Source of the DNA: Dirofilaria immitis
Lineage: Eukaryota; Nematoda; Chromadorea; Rhabditida; Onchocercidae
Length of the DNA stretch: 64,000 nucleotides
Assembly (NCBI GenBank): GCA_024305405.1
Contig: JAKNDB010000107.1
Span: 3,642,501-3,706,500 of the forward strand
Direction: 5' to 3'
Every line of letters begins with the position of its first letter. Position 1 is the stretch's first letter. The notes under the pieces are model-generated. The model was not told the DNA's origin and did no database searches. It saw nothing but the letters and a program-made list of their open reading frames with translations. Positions 18,492 through 31,982 of this stretch are shown here, in pieces. A program made the translations under genes and the position numbers.

Positions 18492-20450
18492 TATAATATG
18501 AAGTTAACTATTTGTTACCAAATTAATAAATCTGAAATATACTTTTAAGTTACAGTTCGTTCAAACATCTCAAAATTGCTCAATTCTGAAAATTTCGAAA
18601 CTACTATGCATGTCTGTCCTCACATAGCAAAAATCTCCATAAATAGACAACAACAAAACCTGCGCGAAGAGTGCCGATCAAATCAAATAATTAGTCAAAA
18701 TTATTTCAAATTTCTAAAAGTGATCTCTGTAAGAAAAGCTACACAGTCTGGGCGTTCAAAACAGAATGAAGCTTCATGTTTAACGAAATGGAATAAAGCA
18801 GGAGCATACGAGAGAGATATGCAACAATCCACGATACGTACAATATAGCGATGGAAATCCCATTCTGCCCTACACCGCTCAATTCCCATTTCTGAATCAA
18901 CATTTGGTTAAAAATTTTATAAATCAATCAATAATTCCATAGTTTCGATGATTTATTTAAAAGTAGTATATCTGATTTAGTAATAACATAAGTTAGATCA
19001 TTTAAGAAGTTTATATCAGCTTTATTCATAGCAATTTTCTTTTTTCTTTAAATAGCTGTACAGTATTAAATAAACAACTGTGTGTACGAAAAAACTTGGA
19101 AATATTCAAAAAAATACAAAAATTCCATCTATAATCTAAAAGTGAAAAGAAACGAATAAGTTTTTAATGATACTGGATGATACATGAAAAATAGGTTTTT
19201 AAACACATTGCATGTATTAGAAAAGGGTAACTTGATTCAAGAACAAATATATGAACCAAATTGATATAAGACAAAATATTCTGAAATAAAAAAACATTAA
19301 AAACAAGGAAAACAAGGAAAAAATATGGATATGTAGGAAACAATACAGGAATGATACCGGACGAACTAAATCAAGACAGAAAACCGACTAGAACAAAAAC
19401 CAAGTAGTCTAATCGTAGCTTACTGACACTGAACAAAAGGAATCCCCTCTAGCACACTATACATTCCAAAAAAACCGTAAACCTAGAAATTTAGACAACG
19501 CTTTCTATGAGACTAAAAAATTTGAAAATTCCTGCCAAATCACTACACAAAAACCATTCAATATAAAAATAAACGAAACACTAAATATAAAAATACAATA
19601 AACAAATCCATAAATACAACTGGAACAAAGCGTTCGGGAAATGAAATCAAGAAAAACCCGAAAATTATTCAAGTGTGTTTTTGCCGATGCATAAAATAAA
19701 TAAAAACAGATTTAAATAGCAAATTAAATTTGAGTTGAGACCATTATTATTCGTTATTTGACAATATACCAACAGTTTCTTTCCCAATTATGTATTTTTA
19801 TTCTTTATTTATTTTAAAAAAAAGAAAAAACTAATCCTTTATTTAATTCAAGTCTTTTCTCAATCACTTTCACCAAAATAGACTACAGTTAGCGTCGAAA
19901 ATTATGATTAATTCTTTTTTCCCATTCACATTGCGCTTCTTTTTACCAACAACAAATGAGATCTTAAAATATTTATCAGGAGAGAAATAAAGTTTATATA
20001 TAGCAATATTCATTCTTCAAACATCATTCATAGTTACTTAATATTAGAACTTTTGAAAATAGAGAAAAATTTTCAAAACAATATGCACCCTTTAAAAATC
20101 TTGTTTAATAAAGCTTCTCAAATTTAAAAATTAGGTCAAATTTCCAATTATGATAGAATCAGGGGATGATCGAGCGCATATGATCATGATCAATAAAGGC
20201 AATGCAGCGATTTCTATAGTCTCTGGATGTGTCAAAAATACATTAGAAGTACTAAATTTTATTTCAGTTCATGGAAAACTAAATATAAAAATTTGAAATG
20301 CCATCTCAATAAAATTCTGATCTTATTGTACTTACTTAAGACACTTGGTAAATAGAGAAGGTGGAAACATAATAAGTTACAAAGGAAAACAAATCTCATA
20401 TCCAAAAATTTGATACATTTTAAACCTGAGTGAGAAGTACCAACGGAATG
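18492..20450. other. Intergenic between flower and MED14
   Basis: Very AT-rich. It contains the upstream region of flower and the 3' region of MED14, both read on the minus strand. No gene or mobile element was recognised; the open frames near 18576-18927 overlap on both strands and look random. Confidence 0.6.
20258..20263 (-). terminator. Candidate MED14 poly(A) signal
   Basis: AATAAA on the minus strand about 190 bases after the MED14 stop. This is a weak call because the hexamer is common in AT-rich DNA. Confidence 0.35.
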
Positions 20451-23400
20451 TTATCGCTGTACAGCAAAATTATGAGCAAGAGAATAGATTGCTGGCCACA
20501 AAGCTGGTTCATTTGTTAGAGAATATTGCTCGGAAACATTTGATAAAACAGTTGTAGCATTGCTAGCATCGTCATCTGCACCGCTGCTACGTCGAGCAAC
20601 GGTATTCCTGAACCAATTAATTGATCAATATACAGCAGGAATGACTTAACCTTAGCTTGGCAATAAAAAAAAGAATTAAAATAGATTGTATCATAGTTAA
20701 TTCAGTCAATTAGTCAATTCATTTGCGTCAAGTTAATAATTTAATGATTAAATGTCAAGATTGGACTTAGTCATCAATCAAATCGAATCCTGATATTTAC
20801 CGGATATGATATTGGTTCTGTAAAAGACGAAATTTTTTTTTTTTTGGCTTTAACTTATCTGCTTCAGTATTTCCTTAACATTTTAAAATAAAAATTTAAA
20901 TATCATAAATCTTACGTTTGTGTGTTGTAAATTAGAGGTATCAAATGTTTTGATGCATCTGCATTTTTTCTAATGGATTATGACGCGCTGGTCTTAAGCA
21001 AAGCTAAAAGTTTTAAAAAATTGTTACAATTAATGAATAACAATTAATGAAAATAGCGAAGGACTTTCGCATTTTGACTTTCAAACATTTTATTATCCAG
21101 AACAGCTTAAGAGAAAAAAAACATATTTATCAGAAAAATAAATGTCCATCAAGAAATTAATAAGTCCTTTAATTTAGGAGACCTACCAAAATCAGAACAC
21201 TGATATTCGTCTGATCAATAACAATGCCGGGTGAAATACGTGCTCTTGGTATTGAACCTTCCTGACTCCACATCACCAACTGTATTGATGGACGCCAAGG
21301 TGTATCTTCAGTCCAATTCTATTTGAGAGAAATTTTTTTAAGTTAAATATGGCAGTTAAAAATTATTACTCATTTTTTTCGTTCATAGATATCTCTTTTG
21401 ATTAATACAATATATATTACCAAATAATTGCCTTCTTCGTCACATACGAAAAAAATATATAATATATGAAATTGAAATGAAGCTAAACACTATAAGCAAG
21501 ACATCGCATGTCGTACTAAACATCAGTTACTGTCAAAGATAAACACATAATAATTTACCATTTGCACACTCATTACACGGGCAATAGCCGAGAACGCACC
21601 CGGAGCAGCAAGCCTGCATGCATTCGCGAATGCAACTACTGCAATTTCATTTCCCAATCGAGCAACAAATCTCACAAAATAAAGCTCCGCAGTACGGATA
21701 TCATTGTCAGCTGGTATATCTTCACCGTCTAAAATTAATGCAAAATTTCTCTCTGGATTAATGGATTAATAGATAAATTTGATTAGAAGCACTAATTCCA
21801 TTAAAATTAAACTTTTTAATCTCAAATTGAATTTTCTAGAAATATAAATTCTATCATGGTAAAGATTATTGTAAGGTATTGAAGTAAAAGATGAGGGTAT
21901 CTCACTCGTGTCATATCATTTACCTATCTCTCATAATGAGAATTCTAATGGTATAACTGAGAATTTTAATGAAAAAAAAGTTTATTTAAAGAAAACTTAT
22001 CGAAATCCAATTTCATTTTTAAACTCATCGTTTCTTCATCCAAATAAATATTCATATTGACTAAAAACGGTTCATGTTTTAAATTCGGTGGCGCAGCGCC
22101 TAACACCGACAATCGCACACTTTCTGGAGTTGCAATTAGCTGTCGAAACTGAATCACTGGATGCGCACCTGACCCACGATGCTCTCGACGATATCCCTCT
22201 AAGGCTGGACCCAATTTTGACAAATATGCTAATGCAAACAAATATTGATCGAGTGGACAGTTTCCTATAACATTTTTGATTAATACAACTAGAATGAGAG
22301 ATTTCAGGAAATGATATACAAATGTAGCTGAATACATCATATTAAAATAAAATGAATGAAGAATATTAAAAGCAACCCACCAGATACATCAATGGATGTC
22401 ATGCAGTGCAATGAATCATGGTCTAACAAAATCGGAGTTTTCGAGCGATAATCCGATGAACACCGCAAAGAACCAAAGCTGTCTATGGGCGGAACCGATA
22501 ATGACATATGTGACATTGGCGACGACACAATTCTTGACGCCGGAGAGCGAACCACCTAGAACAAAAATTACACACCAATCAGTAAGTTCAAAGCAACTAA
22601 AAGAATTATTATTCTCGAAAAAATTAGTTAGAAATACTTTATTATTCTAATTTTTTATATTATTTTACTATAATTCTTTTTTAAACTGTATACAACAGCG
22701 TACCTTAAGAATATAAATTCAACTTATGGGAATGAAATTTCACTTATTAATCATTAAACAATGAATTACTTGATGAGATGGTAGTGATCCAGGTCCAGAA
22801 GCAGTAGTTGCCCAGCCAAAAGCACTAGGCGATTTCTCTTCATTCATACTTCGTAATTCCGGACTAAAAAAAGACTAGAACAGACATGCACCAATTCAAG
22901 CATATGGAATACTGAATCATCATAATTTTCACTATTTTTTCATCACATGGAGGACAAGGCCATATATGAAAAATAGCTTTTTGTATAAATTCAAGACAAA
23001 AGTAAAAGTATGTTCAATGTAATAATCAACACCTTAAGAAATTACTACAAAATTGACGCAAACGGAATGCACAAGCTGAACCCAATGAACAGTCACGTAA
23101 ACCAATTCGTGAATTACCCAATAAAAGAAATTCCAAATGAATATGGCCATAAATTAAACGAATTCTGTATTCATCCACTATTGATATTGTGATCTAGACA
23201 AGCATAGTAAAGACTTACTGCAAGAATTCACAATAAGAATTTTATAAATTTGAATTAATAAAACGTGTCATTCGAATCGTTTAGACATTTAGGAAATAGC
23301 AATTCTGTGTTGGCATGATCAGGTGTAGAGCATTATTGCCATTTACATCTTTAAGGTATAATATCTACTGAGATTCATAAAAGAGCAATCAACCATCATG

Positions 23401-26400
23401 CCAAAGACTTGAAACGTCCGATTATAAGTGACAGTACAAGCAGTACGATTCCGAAAAGTTTGAAACTTTTGTGAATATTTTTCCATCATATTTTGATTTT
23501 GTCTCTTTGTTTTAATCTACAGTGACATGTATAAATCAAACCCGCAAAAAAATGAAGAAATCTAAAGATGAAATGTGCTTGAGCATGCTTTCAATTTATT
23601 AACAAGTACATACTTGCAAACTCAGTGCCAAAGCAGCATCATAACACATCATCTGACAAAATGCCCGTAGCGACTGAAGTCGAATTCGAGTAAAAGAATG
23701 AAGTGCAGAAAGTGGGGTAACAGAATCAATTAAGTATTGCACGAGATCAATAAGGGAACGTCGTTTATTAAATCGTTCTTGAAGACGAGAAGCCAGTAGT
23801 ACGTGTGGATTCCACAACCTATAATTTCCTTCAAACAAATTTTGCAATTTCTAGTCTGGTTTTCCATAATTAATTAAATAAATAATTTGATGCAGATGTT
23901 TTTAAAGAATCACACAATGCAATGTCGACGCACTGTTCAATAAATAGACAGAATGTGTTTAGGCTGTAAAGAGATACTTACTAAAACAACCAATGGGAAC
24001 TGAATTAAGGTTGAGCTAAGATGATAAAAAGATTGATTAACAAATAGAAAATTTGTTCCCATTTTTTGTGAATGATTGCAAATCATTATTATCATAAATT
24101 GAATTAATTATCAAAACTATTGTCCACTGAAGAGTGATTGAGCCAAGATGATTAAATTCTCGACAGCAAATGTGTAAAATTATACGTTTCGGAGTTGGTG
24201 AGATCAACTGTTATCGCTCGACGACTTGGTCCAATTCCAAATGTAAGATAAAAATATTGCTTATTGTTTGGAGCTTTTTGTGTTCTCCAAGAAAGCATCA
24301 TCAGCATATTGCGACTTGAACCATATGCTAACACAAGTTTATGATAAGTGAATGCCACAATCTAAAAGCGAAAATTATTTCTTAACAACAATTGGATATT
24401 GACGTTCAATTTTAGAAATGATGTACTAAAATTGTCTAAAATACTTATGGAACTATTCAAATTAATTAATAACTAAATCAATCCAATTCAACCGCATATT
24501 TCGTGATCATATTTAATGATTCTGATTAAAAAATTAGGATGGGAAGTGAGAGTTGAAACCGTTTGAAAAGCGCAACATGTACCATGTAACATCACGTACT
24601 TAACCTACGAACGTAAATTTTATTAAAAGTAACAACTTACATTACAGTACTTATTATAGTGATTATAATAAGCAGCTGCAAATTCCTTTACTGGATCAAA
24701 CATATGCGCAAAAACGATTAAACGATCAATCATATGGGTTGAAACACTTTCCGATGTATTTGGTGATGAAACTCCTCCACTACCATGAATCTCCATGACC
24801 GTCGTCTTCGTCTGAACAGAATTCTCCAAGAAATGTTGTTTATTTATCATAAATTTAAGTCAATGATCAGAGAGATGAGTGTTGCCATTGTTCATTCAAA
24901 CATATTTTTGGTATAAACATATCGTAGTATTTCTTCCAAACATATCATTTCTAGTGCAGAGAAAATTATATAACCTTTGTAGATTCATAATCAACACATA
25001 TAATCGGCTCGTAGAAATCAGCAATCAATGGTGTATTAATCAATGTGCATTCAAATGGCCAAATAACTCGAGTTCTGGTATCCAATCGAAGGCAACAATT
25101 AATTACGGATGAAAAGAAATCATCAGATCCGGAAGGTACGGCTTCAGAAAAGCTGGATAAAAAGTCTTGATCATTTAAACATAATTCAGTGATATTAAAA
25201 TAAAATGGATATTTAGCAAAAATAACAAAAAAATTTTTTTACTCTGTTATATGCAAAATTAGACCACCAACTGTCGGTTCCACAGTAAGGGGCTTATATT
25301 TTACGTTACGGCGGTCGAGTTCTTCGCAGATCCTCATAAATGCTAACCGATCATCCAAAGTTGCTACAGCTGACGTTAGCAACCTCCTGTCACCTAACCA
25401 GCGGCGGCGCTAAAACATAATTTACAGAGTTCTACAGTAAAAAAAAAATTCTCGTTTTTTAAAATTAAGTCAAGTTCATTCATACTAATAATACCTTCGC
25501 AGGAGGTTCCAAATCATCCTCATTTCTTGGGCTTGAGGAACTCGATTCCGGTAGCGTTGTCAACAGTTGGGAAGGATGCAGCCGCACCATATTCAATTTT
25601 CGATCAACATTTGACAATAAATACATATCAATGTTTACTCCAATTTCTTCGCTAGGGGTAAATGAAACTATCTAAAGACAAGTTTGAAACGTTTACAATT
25701 TCCGAAAATACGATGTATTATCTATGTATGATCTTAAGTCTTTTATAATGTCCATTGATACGTTTTCATATGTAATTATGACGTCATAATGATTCAAAAG
25801 ATCAGTCAAACTAAATACTAATTACGTATTTTAAAAGACAAGTTAAAAACGGAAAATAACTTCCCACATTTTAATTGAATGAAATATTCTTCAATACTAA
25901 AGTAATAAACAATCAAATCATAATTCCATCTACCACACTTGGATAGAAAAACACTTACAAGATAATACATTTCTTCTTTGATAAACTGAAGGTATATTCG
26001 ATCAGGTGGTAGTTCCGGTAAACTTGACAGTCGAGTGCAAAACACGTTTTCCGGAACAATTCGAACTGGGAGAGGTGCAACTGCTTTACGATACCGTTCC
26101 AACATTAATAAAATTCTACAAAAAATCATGTCCAATGCAATATACTTTAGTAACCAAATGAATAAATTCTAAAATCTTGAACCTGATATTTCGGGGTAAA
26201 GTGCATGCGATCAATAAAATATAAGTAGCATAAAATACCTTAGTCTATTCATTTTGTCTGTGATTGTTTGCAAAGGCACGCGATCATCGATAAGATGTTC
26301 CAATTCTCGAAGTTCTGGGGATGATCCTTAAATTTGAAGAGAATCCAAAAATAGGAATTACAAATTTCTTTTTATTTACTATTAAATGCTCTATGACACA

Positions 26401-29400
26401 AAATTTTTATGTTTACCTAATGCTCGCACTATTGCAATCACATTTCCAGAAAAATCGTTAATTGATAAAACGAGCATTTCATCAGCATGTGATTGAGAAC
26501 CTAACAGCGGATAAGTAAGCGTAGGAGCAGCTCTACCCGTAAGCGATACAATAACCGGTGGTTTCAGCAAACCGAGTCTTTCACGGATACGTAAAAGTTG
26601 TTCACGACAACGAACACCAACTGTTTCCGATATCAAACGATTGATTGATAACCTTCTAAAAAAGATTCATGATTAGGAAATTTATTTTTGTGTAGACTAA
26701 GATCAAAAGTATATTATGCATAAATAAAAACAACCAAATTTTATAAATGAATAAAAACTATCACTTTCTTGATCATACAAATTAATGCTAAATTATAGAG
26801 AAATCATCAGAACTTACCCACTACGATCATCTATATACGGCAATCCTTTACCTACTGGAAAATGACGCACACGTAAACCATTATTTTCATTTTCTCTGTC
26901 GATAAATATTTTAATCCTATATTGAGAAGTATAACTGAAAATTTCTAAAGTTGCAACAGATTCTAAAAATGATGAAGAACAATAAACCATATTGCTTAAA
27001 TAAAATTTTAATAAACAGCTACACTCGAAATAATTTCTCCAATCAATCTTCATCGAAAGCGAAGCAGGAAATCTGCTAAATAACAAAGTCGAAAACATAA
27101 GCAAGTACCGATTATGTGTTCTTTTCAACCAGTAAGCTAGTGTAAGAATCCCGATATTCCGATCATACCGTTCGATAATTGCATACTGACACATGTCACC
27201 ACTGAATACTTGGGTCGCTTGACAAAATAACACATCCAATTGCAGCATTTGAGCAAATGAGTGGAGCAAATTATACACTTCTTGAAGAGGCTGGAAAAAA
27301 CAAGCATAAATATCTGAACTGAAGTCAGCAGTTAATTTAAATTTCTTATATGTATGGATAAGGCTAAAATTACTAAATTCAATAAAGTATAGATGCTACA
27401 AAAATAAAATCCTACATTCCTCTTGTCTTCCAGATTAAGGTACCTTTAATTTGATCATAAAAATTTAGTCTTAGTGAAAATTTTTAAATAAATTTTTTTC
27501 ACAATTATTAGTCAGTGCACAAAATTAAATTTAAATTATTGTATCGAATCCAGTTTTCATTTTTACAAGCCAAGAATTTACAGATTTGATGAAAATCAAA
27601 AACATAATTCGTAAATTATGCACTTAAATTAAATAATAGTAGAAATGTTAAATTTAGTCCTTTAAGTTCACATATCACCAACCTCTAAGCTTTTATCCAT
27701 CCTTAACTGCAAAACATTGTGAAGCATATTGACTTGCAATGGATGAACCAATTTAGTTCCAAAACCAATTTCGTAATCCTCAACTAGTATTTTGATGTTC
27801 AACAGAGTCCACTTTGTAGTTGGCCGTTCACCCAACAAAGTTAATGACACTTCAAATTCACCATTAACAGTCATCGTTACCTAAAAACATTTAAGATCCT
27901 TCGGAGAACTTTTTGACGATACAAATAATTTTACCTTTATAAATTTGATACCATTCATTATAGAAAAAGTTAGCAGCGATTCCAAATTATTTCATAAGGC
28001 CATTTCATACATAATCTGGCGCTAGAACTCCTAGACCTAAATTATCTAATTTTAAAATTAGAATAAATCTAGTGGTCAGACTCAAAATCAGTGTCAAAAT
28101 TTACCATTCCATTTCTAATCACAGTTTTCGATATACGAGGTGAAAGTTTTGTTCCATAACTCGAAAGACGATACTGTATGACTTGATTGAGCCGAGCTAA
28201 AACACATGCTTCTTCACGTGGCGTTATTGGCGGATCGGGAATGAAACGGCTCTGGAAGCAAATTCAACCAATGTTTGAGAAAGGTCAATATTGGACTTTA
28301 TAAAACTTCAAAAATCCTCATATTACAAAGCAGCAAACTAAGAATTAAAATCTGACCGCATTTCATTCCAACACAATATTTATCTCCTGCAAAAATTAAA
28401 AATATATTCTACTCTGTAGAATACGTTCACTTACAATAAATTGTTACCTTTATGCACAACGGAAGTCGTGGAAATGTTCCGACCGTAAGAACATCAACAG
28501 CCAAAGCTACTTGAAAGGTCGGTAACCTGAATAAAAAAACCATCAGCACAGGCAATAACCATTCTCGTGATTCAACTTCGATTTCACAAAATATTCCATG
28601 AAATTTTCACTTTCATCTCTTCTTTATATATTTAATTTATATTTTTATTTATAGTCACATTTTTCACTTTTTCAAGGACTAAACAATGTAAATCAATTTT
28701 GAAGAAATGTTTTTGTCAAAAAGTAGCCAGAAATATGAGATGTAAAATTCTAAGTAATACTTTCTTTCTTTTGCCAACATGGGGTAGTTTCTTAATTTAT
28801 CCCTCCAAAATTTAGATTAGAACCTCGCAAAGACAAGCTCTTCACGTGCTAATTGTACCAGACGATCAGCTGTATCCACAAAATACTGCGACTGTTGATC
28901 CAGGAAGTAACAAATCGACTGGAAAGTATAAATGGTAATTTGAAAAAAATTTCTTTTACAAGAAATTTTTACACATTATATGCATCAATTGATACAAAAG
29001 CACTTACAGCACATGATTCAAATTTCTTCGATGATTTTACCCATTTTACTACTGCCAGAAGTTTGATAAAAAGTACACGCGTTGAATGTGCAAATTGCAC
29101 AATGCTAATTTTTTATCCGAATCAAGCTTTTTCGGCAATCTGAAATGTCAAAAACTTTCTTGATTACAGTTTTATTTCTTTTATTTCCTCCAAAAAATGA
29201 ACTAATTTTGTCTAACTGATATAAAAAGAAATTTTCACGTGTATTTTACTATAAGTTCGAGTAAAAATGCTGGGTGAATTCTTACATACCATTCGGCTTA
29301 TCATAATATTTATCATGTTACTATGTATCATGTTTCGAAACTAACTAATACCATGTTTCAATTCTGTTCAGTCAGTAAAATTGCTTCCCAACTTAAACTT

Positions 29401-29575
29401 ATAAACTGCTTGAAATGCAATAAAATTCGATAACTTACAATTCGGAAAGAACAGTAAGTTCATGAAAAATTTGCTGCACGGCAAATTCAATCAAGTGCCC
29501 TAATGGAATAACCGGCGGACCGCATTTTTCCGGTACAGTTGGCAACATTGGCTTCATATATTCTTCATCGTCCAT
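20451..29575 (-). CDS. mdt-14: Mediator complex subunit 14 (MED14/RGR-1)
   Basis: About 24 exons, starting at the ATG at 29575. N-terminal exons are 29575-29439, 29139-29008, 28918-28824, 28526-28448, 28252-28105, 27880-27683, 27290-27109 and 26934-26818; the last are 21318-21187, 21003-20916 and 20607-20451. Diagnostic MED14 blocks: [93 protein letters not shown], and near the end [15 protein letters not shown]14 is the backbone subunit joining head, middle and tail of Mediator, relaying activators to RNA polymerase II. Frame is kept only if T6 runs at 20964-20969 and 29109-29114 gain one base and the A5 at 28199-28203 loses one. The exon 23818-23614 to 22863-22770 junction does not join in phase, so a small exon or another base error is missing there. 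Middle exon ends, especially 24361-24165 and 22264-22025, are less certain. Confidence 0.93.
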
Positions 29576-31982
29576 TTCGTCTTTTCACCCTTTGATCCCG
29601 CTGAAAAACACCTACTTTTTGAATTATGTGTGAAATCCATTTTAAGATTATCTATGTTTCAAAATCCTAATTTGCAATTTTCTTTTATAACATACAAGAG
29701 AGTATTTATAACATTTCCTTCAGTACTGTTTAAGCGATAAAGAAGAAAAATAAAATAAAATATTACTAATCCCGAATTCTATCCTAAATCCAGTATTAAA
29801 AAAGTATTAGAGCTTTAGGATTTTTAAGGTGTTGTTGGTAGGGAAATTAAGCAAATAATTTTTATAGATTTCCAGAATTTAATATGCTATTCATATTGAA
29901 TTTATTCAGTTTTGAGTATATTTTTATTTAGACAAAATTTATTTTTACACATTTCAAAATTTAATTACCTTTTAGATCGCCTGATTAAGCCAAGGAAAAT
30001 TATAGTCAAAAAGGAAACTGTAAAAGAAACAAACTACATACATTTTCACGGTGATATGAAATACGTGATTTGATCAAGGATATCGAAATTTTTTTCTACA
30101 AAACACTGATCCATAATATTTAACTTTTGCTGCTATCTTTTTGGCCTCTTCAGCAATATTTCAAATGACAGATAGTACAGCGAAAATTTCTCAATTTTTC
30201 ATTAACATTATTCCAGTATAATTAGACAGATTGTAAAATATGAATATCAATACGCCAAATTCAATCTTCCAGCATTAAATAGAAGTGAAAGAATATGATG
30301 ATTTATTGGCATGAAATGGTTCGAATCAGTGATAGTTTCCTAAGAGATCGAATTATAAAAAATATCATTAGCATAAAGTTTAATTACGATATAAAACTTA
30401 ACTTTTCACTAAAAAAAATCACTAATTCCAAAATGAACAATAACAATAATTGTAAAAGCATGTGAAGCAAGCAAAGAACAATGTTGCGAAATATTTTTTT
30501 GCAATTCTATTATTTCAAATCACTTTTAAATTGATCTTATGGATATATTTTTAAGGATTGCCATAAAATCTTTTTGAAGAATTTTCCTATCTATTTTACG
30601 GATTATTTCGCTACTGTTCAAAAGCTAGAATTTTGTCCTGCAGGATATTTAGAAAGATGATAAGTAGAATGAAGTAAGAAACTAAATGGAAATTAAATAT
30701 TAATGTTATACTGCGCACAACTTGTTTTCCATATCAATTTCACGCCGCTGCAACTCGAATTCCATGCAAATATAGAAAAAATATTCATCTGAATCTCGGG
30801 TAAATGATAGGCATAATTTTCATATTTTGGATAAATAATAGGCATAACTTTCTTCTCCGTCCCCTCTTGAATTCTACTTTACCACCAACAATTCCGCATA
30901 ACACGAGACAAAAGCACGGGAGTTGAACATACGGCCCCTTCTTATCGGCAACTAGCCAATAGTATAGGAATGCACAAATACTTCTTGGGTTTGAATCAAA
31001 ATTGCCAAAAATCAACGAGTATATTTCACAAATTTTCTTGTTGTTTTGCAACTTTCCCTTACCCTTGCACTATTTCGTTTTTGTTTTTCGTTTATTTGGC
31101 ACGCTTGGTTGTTGTGTTAGAGAAAGAGAGAATCAAATATTTTAAATAGCAAAAAGATTGAACTATCTTATCCAGAACATTCAACATCTGTTTTCTTTTT
31201 ATTAATTAGTTTTTTCTTTTCTTTCTCCACTATTAACATAGTTTATTTGTTTTGTCATAATGTCTGCTGCACGAGTAACTAGTGTCCAAGTCTAATCGAA
31301 AATAGCAGCGTTATAATTGAAAGTTATAGAAAATTAGAAAAGGTTAGAATGGAAGGATATGAAAGACAAAGTAGCAAGGTATATAAAGAGAGCTGAATGA
31401 CTGGTCCGATTCAGTTTATGGTGGGGAGATGCTCCATTATGAGTGAGTGTGTGTCGGACGTACGTGACGTGGTTAAAGGCTAGAGGATCAGGGATTTGTG
31501 CGTTACCGAGGGTTACCGGGTGGTCTGCGTGTTATCGATTATTTGTCTGTGCTCTCTGTTGTCACTTATTCTTCTTCTCTTCCTTGATTTTTGAAATTTG
31601 ACGGTTAGTTCAATCGTAGATAAATTTCATTCATTCACATTGTTATGAGCATTGAACTTTTTTATTGTTTCTCCACTGTTAGCTTATTTCCTGCAATTTC
31701 ATAATGGGGGAAGAGAGGAAGGAAGAGTGAGAAAGAAGAAGAAAGAGGAAAAGAGAGAGAGGAAGAGAGAGAGATAGTTAGTAGAGAATGAAATTAATTT
31801 GAAGAAAAATATAATATTGCTTCTTTTGGTGTACTGGTGATTGTGGAAAAGAAGGAAAAGATACGGTGCTGAGAGTGATTCAGCTTGACAGCTAAATTAG
31901 GAGGAGGAGGAAGAGAACGGGCGACGACGAAAAGGCAATAGGATACGAACGGTGGTTTGGTGGAGATGAGAAGTGTGAAAGG
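29576..31982. other. Divergent intergenic region, MED14/INTS6 promoters
   Basis: Upstream DNA of two divergently transcribed transcription-machinery genes. The INTS6 side (31400-31980) is less AT-rich and contains a polypurine tract and a motif ACGTGACGTGG near 31460. The minus-strand frame 30785-31051 shows no resemblance to a protein family. No gene is supported. Confidence 0.6.
31706..31778 (+). repeat. Polypurine (GA-rich) tract upstream of INTS6
   Basis: About 70 bases are almost entirely A and G on the plus strand, in GAGAGGAAG-like imperfect units, within the probable 5' UTR or promoter of INTS6. It could bind GAGA-type factors or form unusual DNA structure; function is inference only. 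Confidence 0.7.

Noticed and set aside
24879..25112. Plus-strand 77-codon frame
   Set aside because: Antisense to a MED14 exon (25152-24975) with clear splice sites and phase; a shadow frame.
30785..31051. 88-codon minus-strand frame between MED14 and INTS6
   Set aside because: No family resemblance and no supporting splice context.
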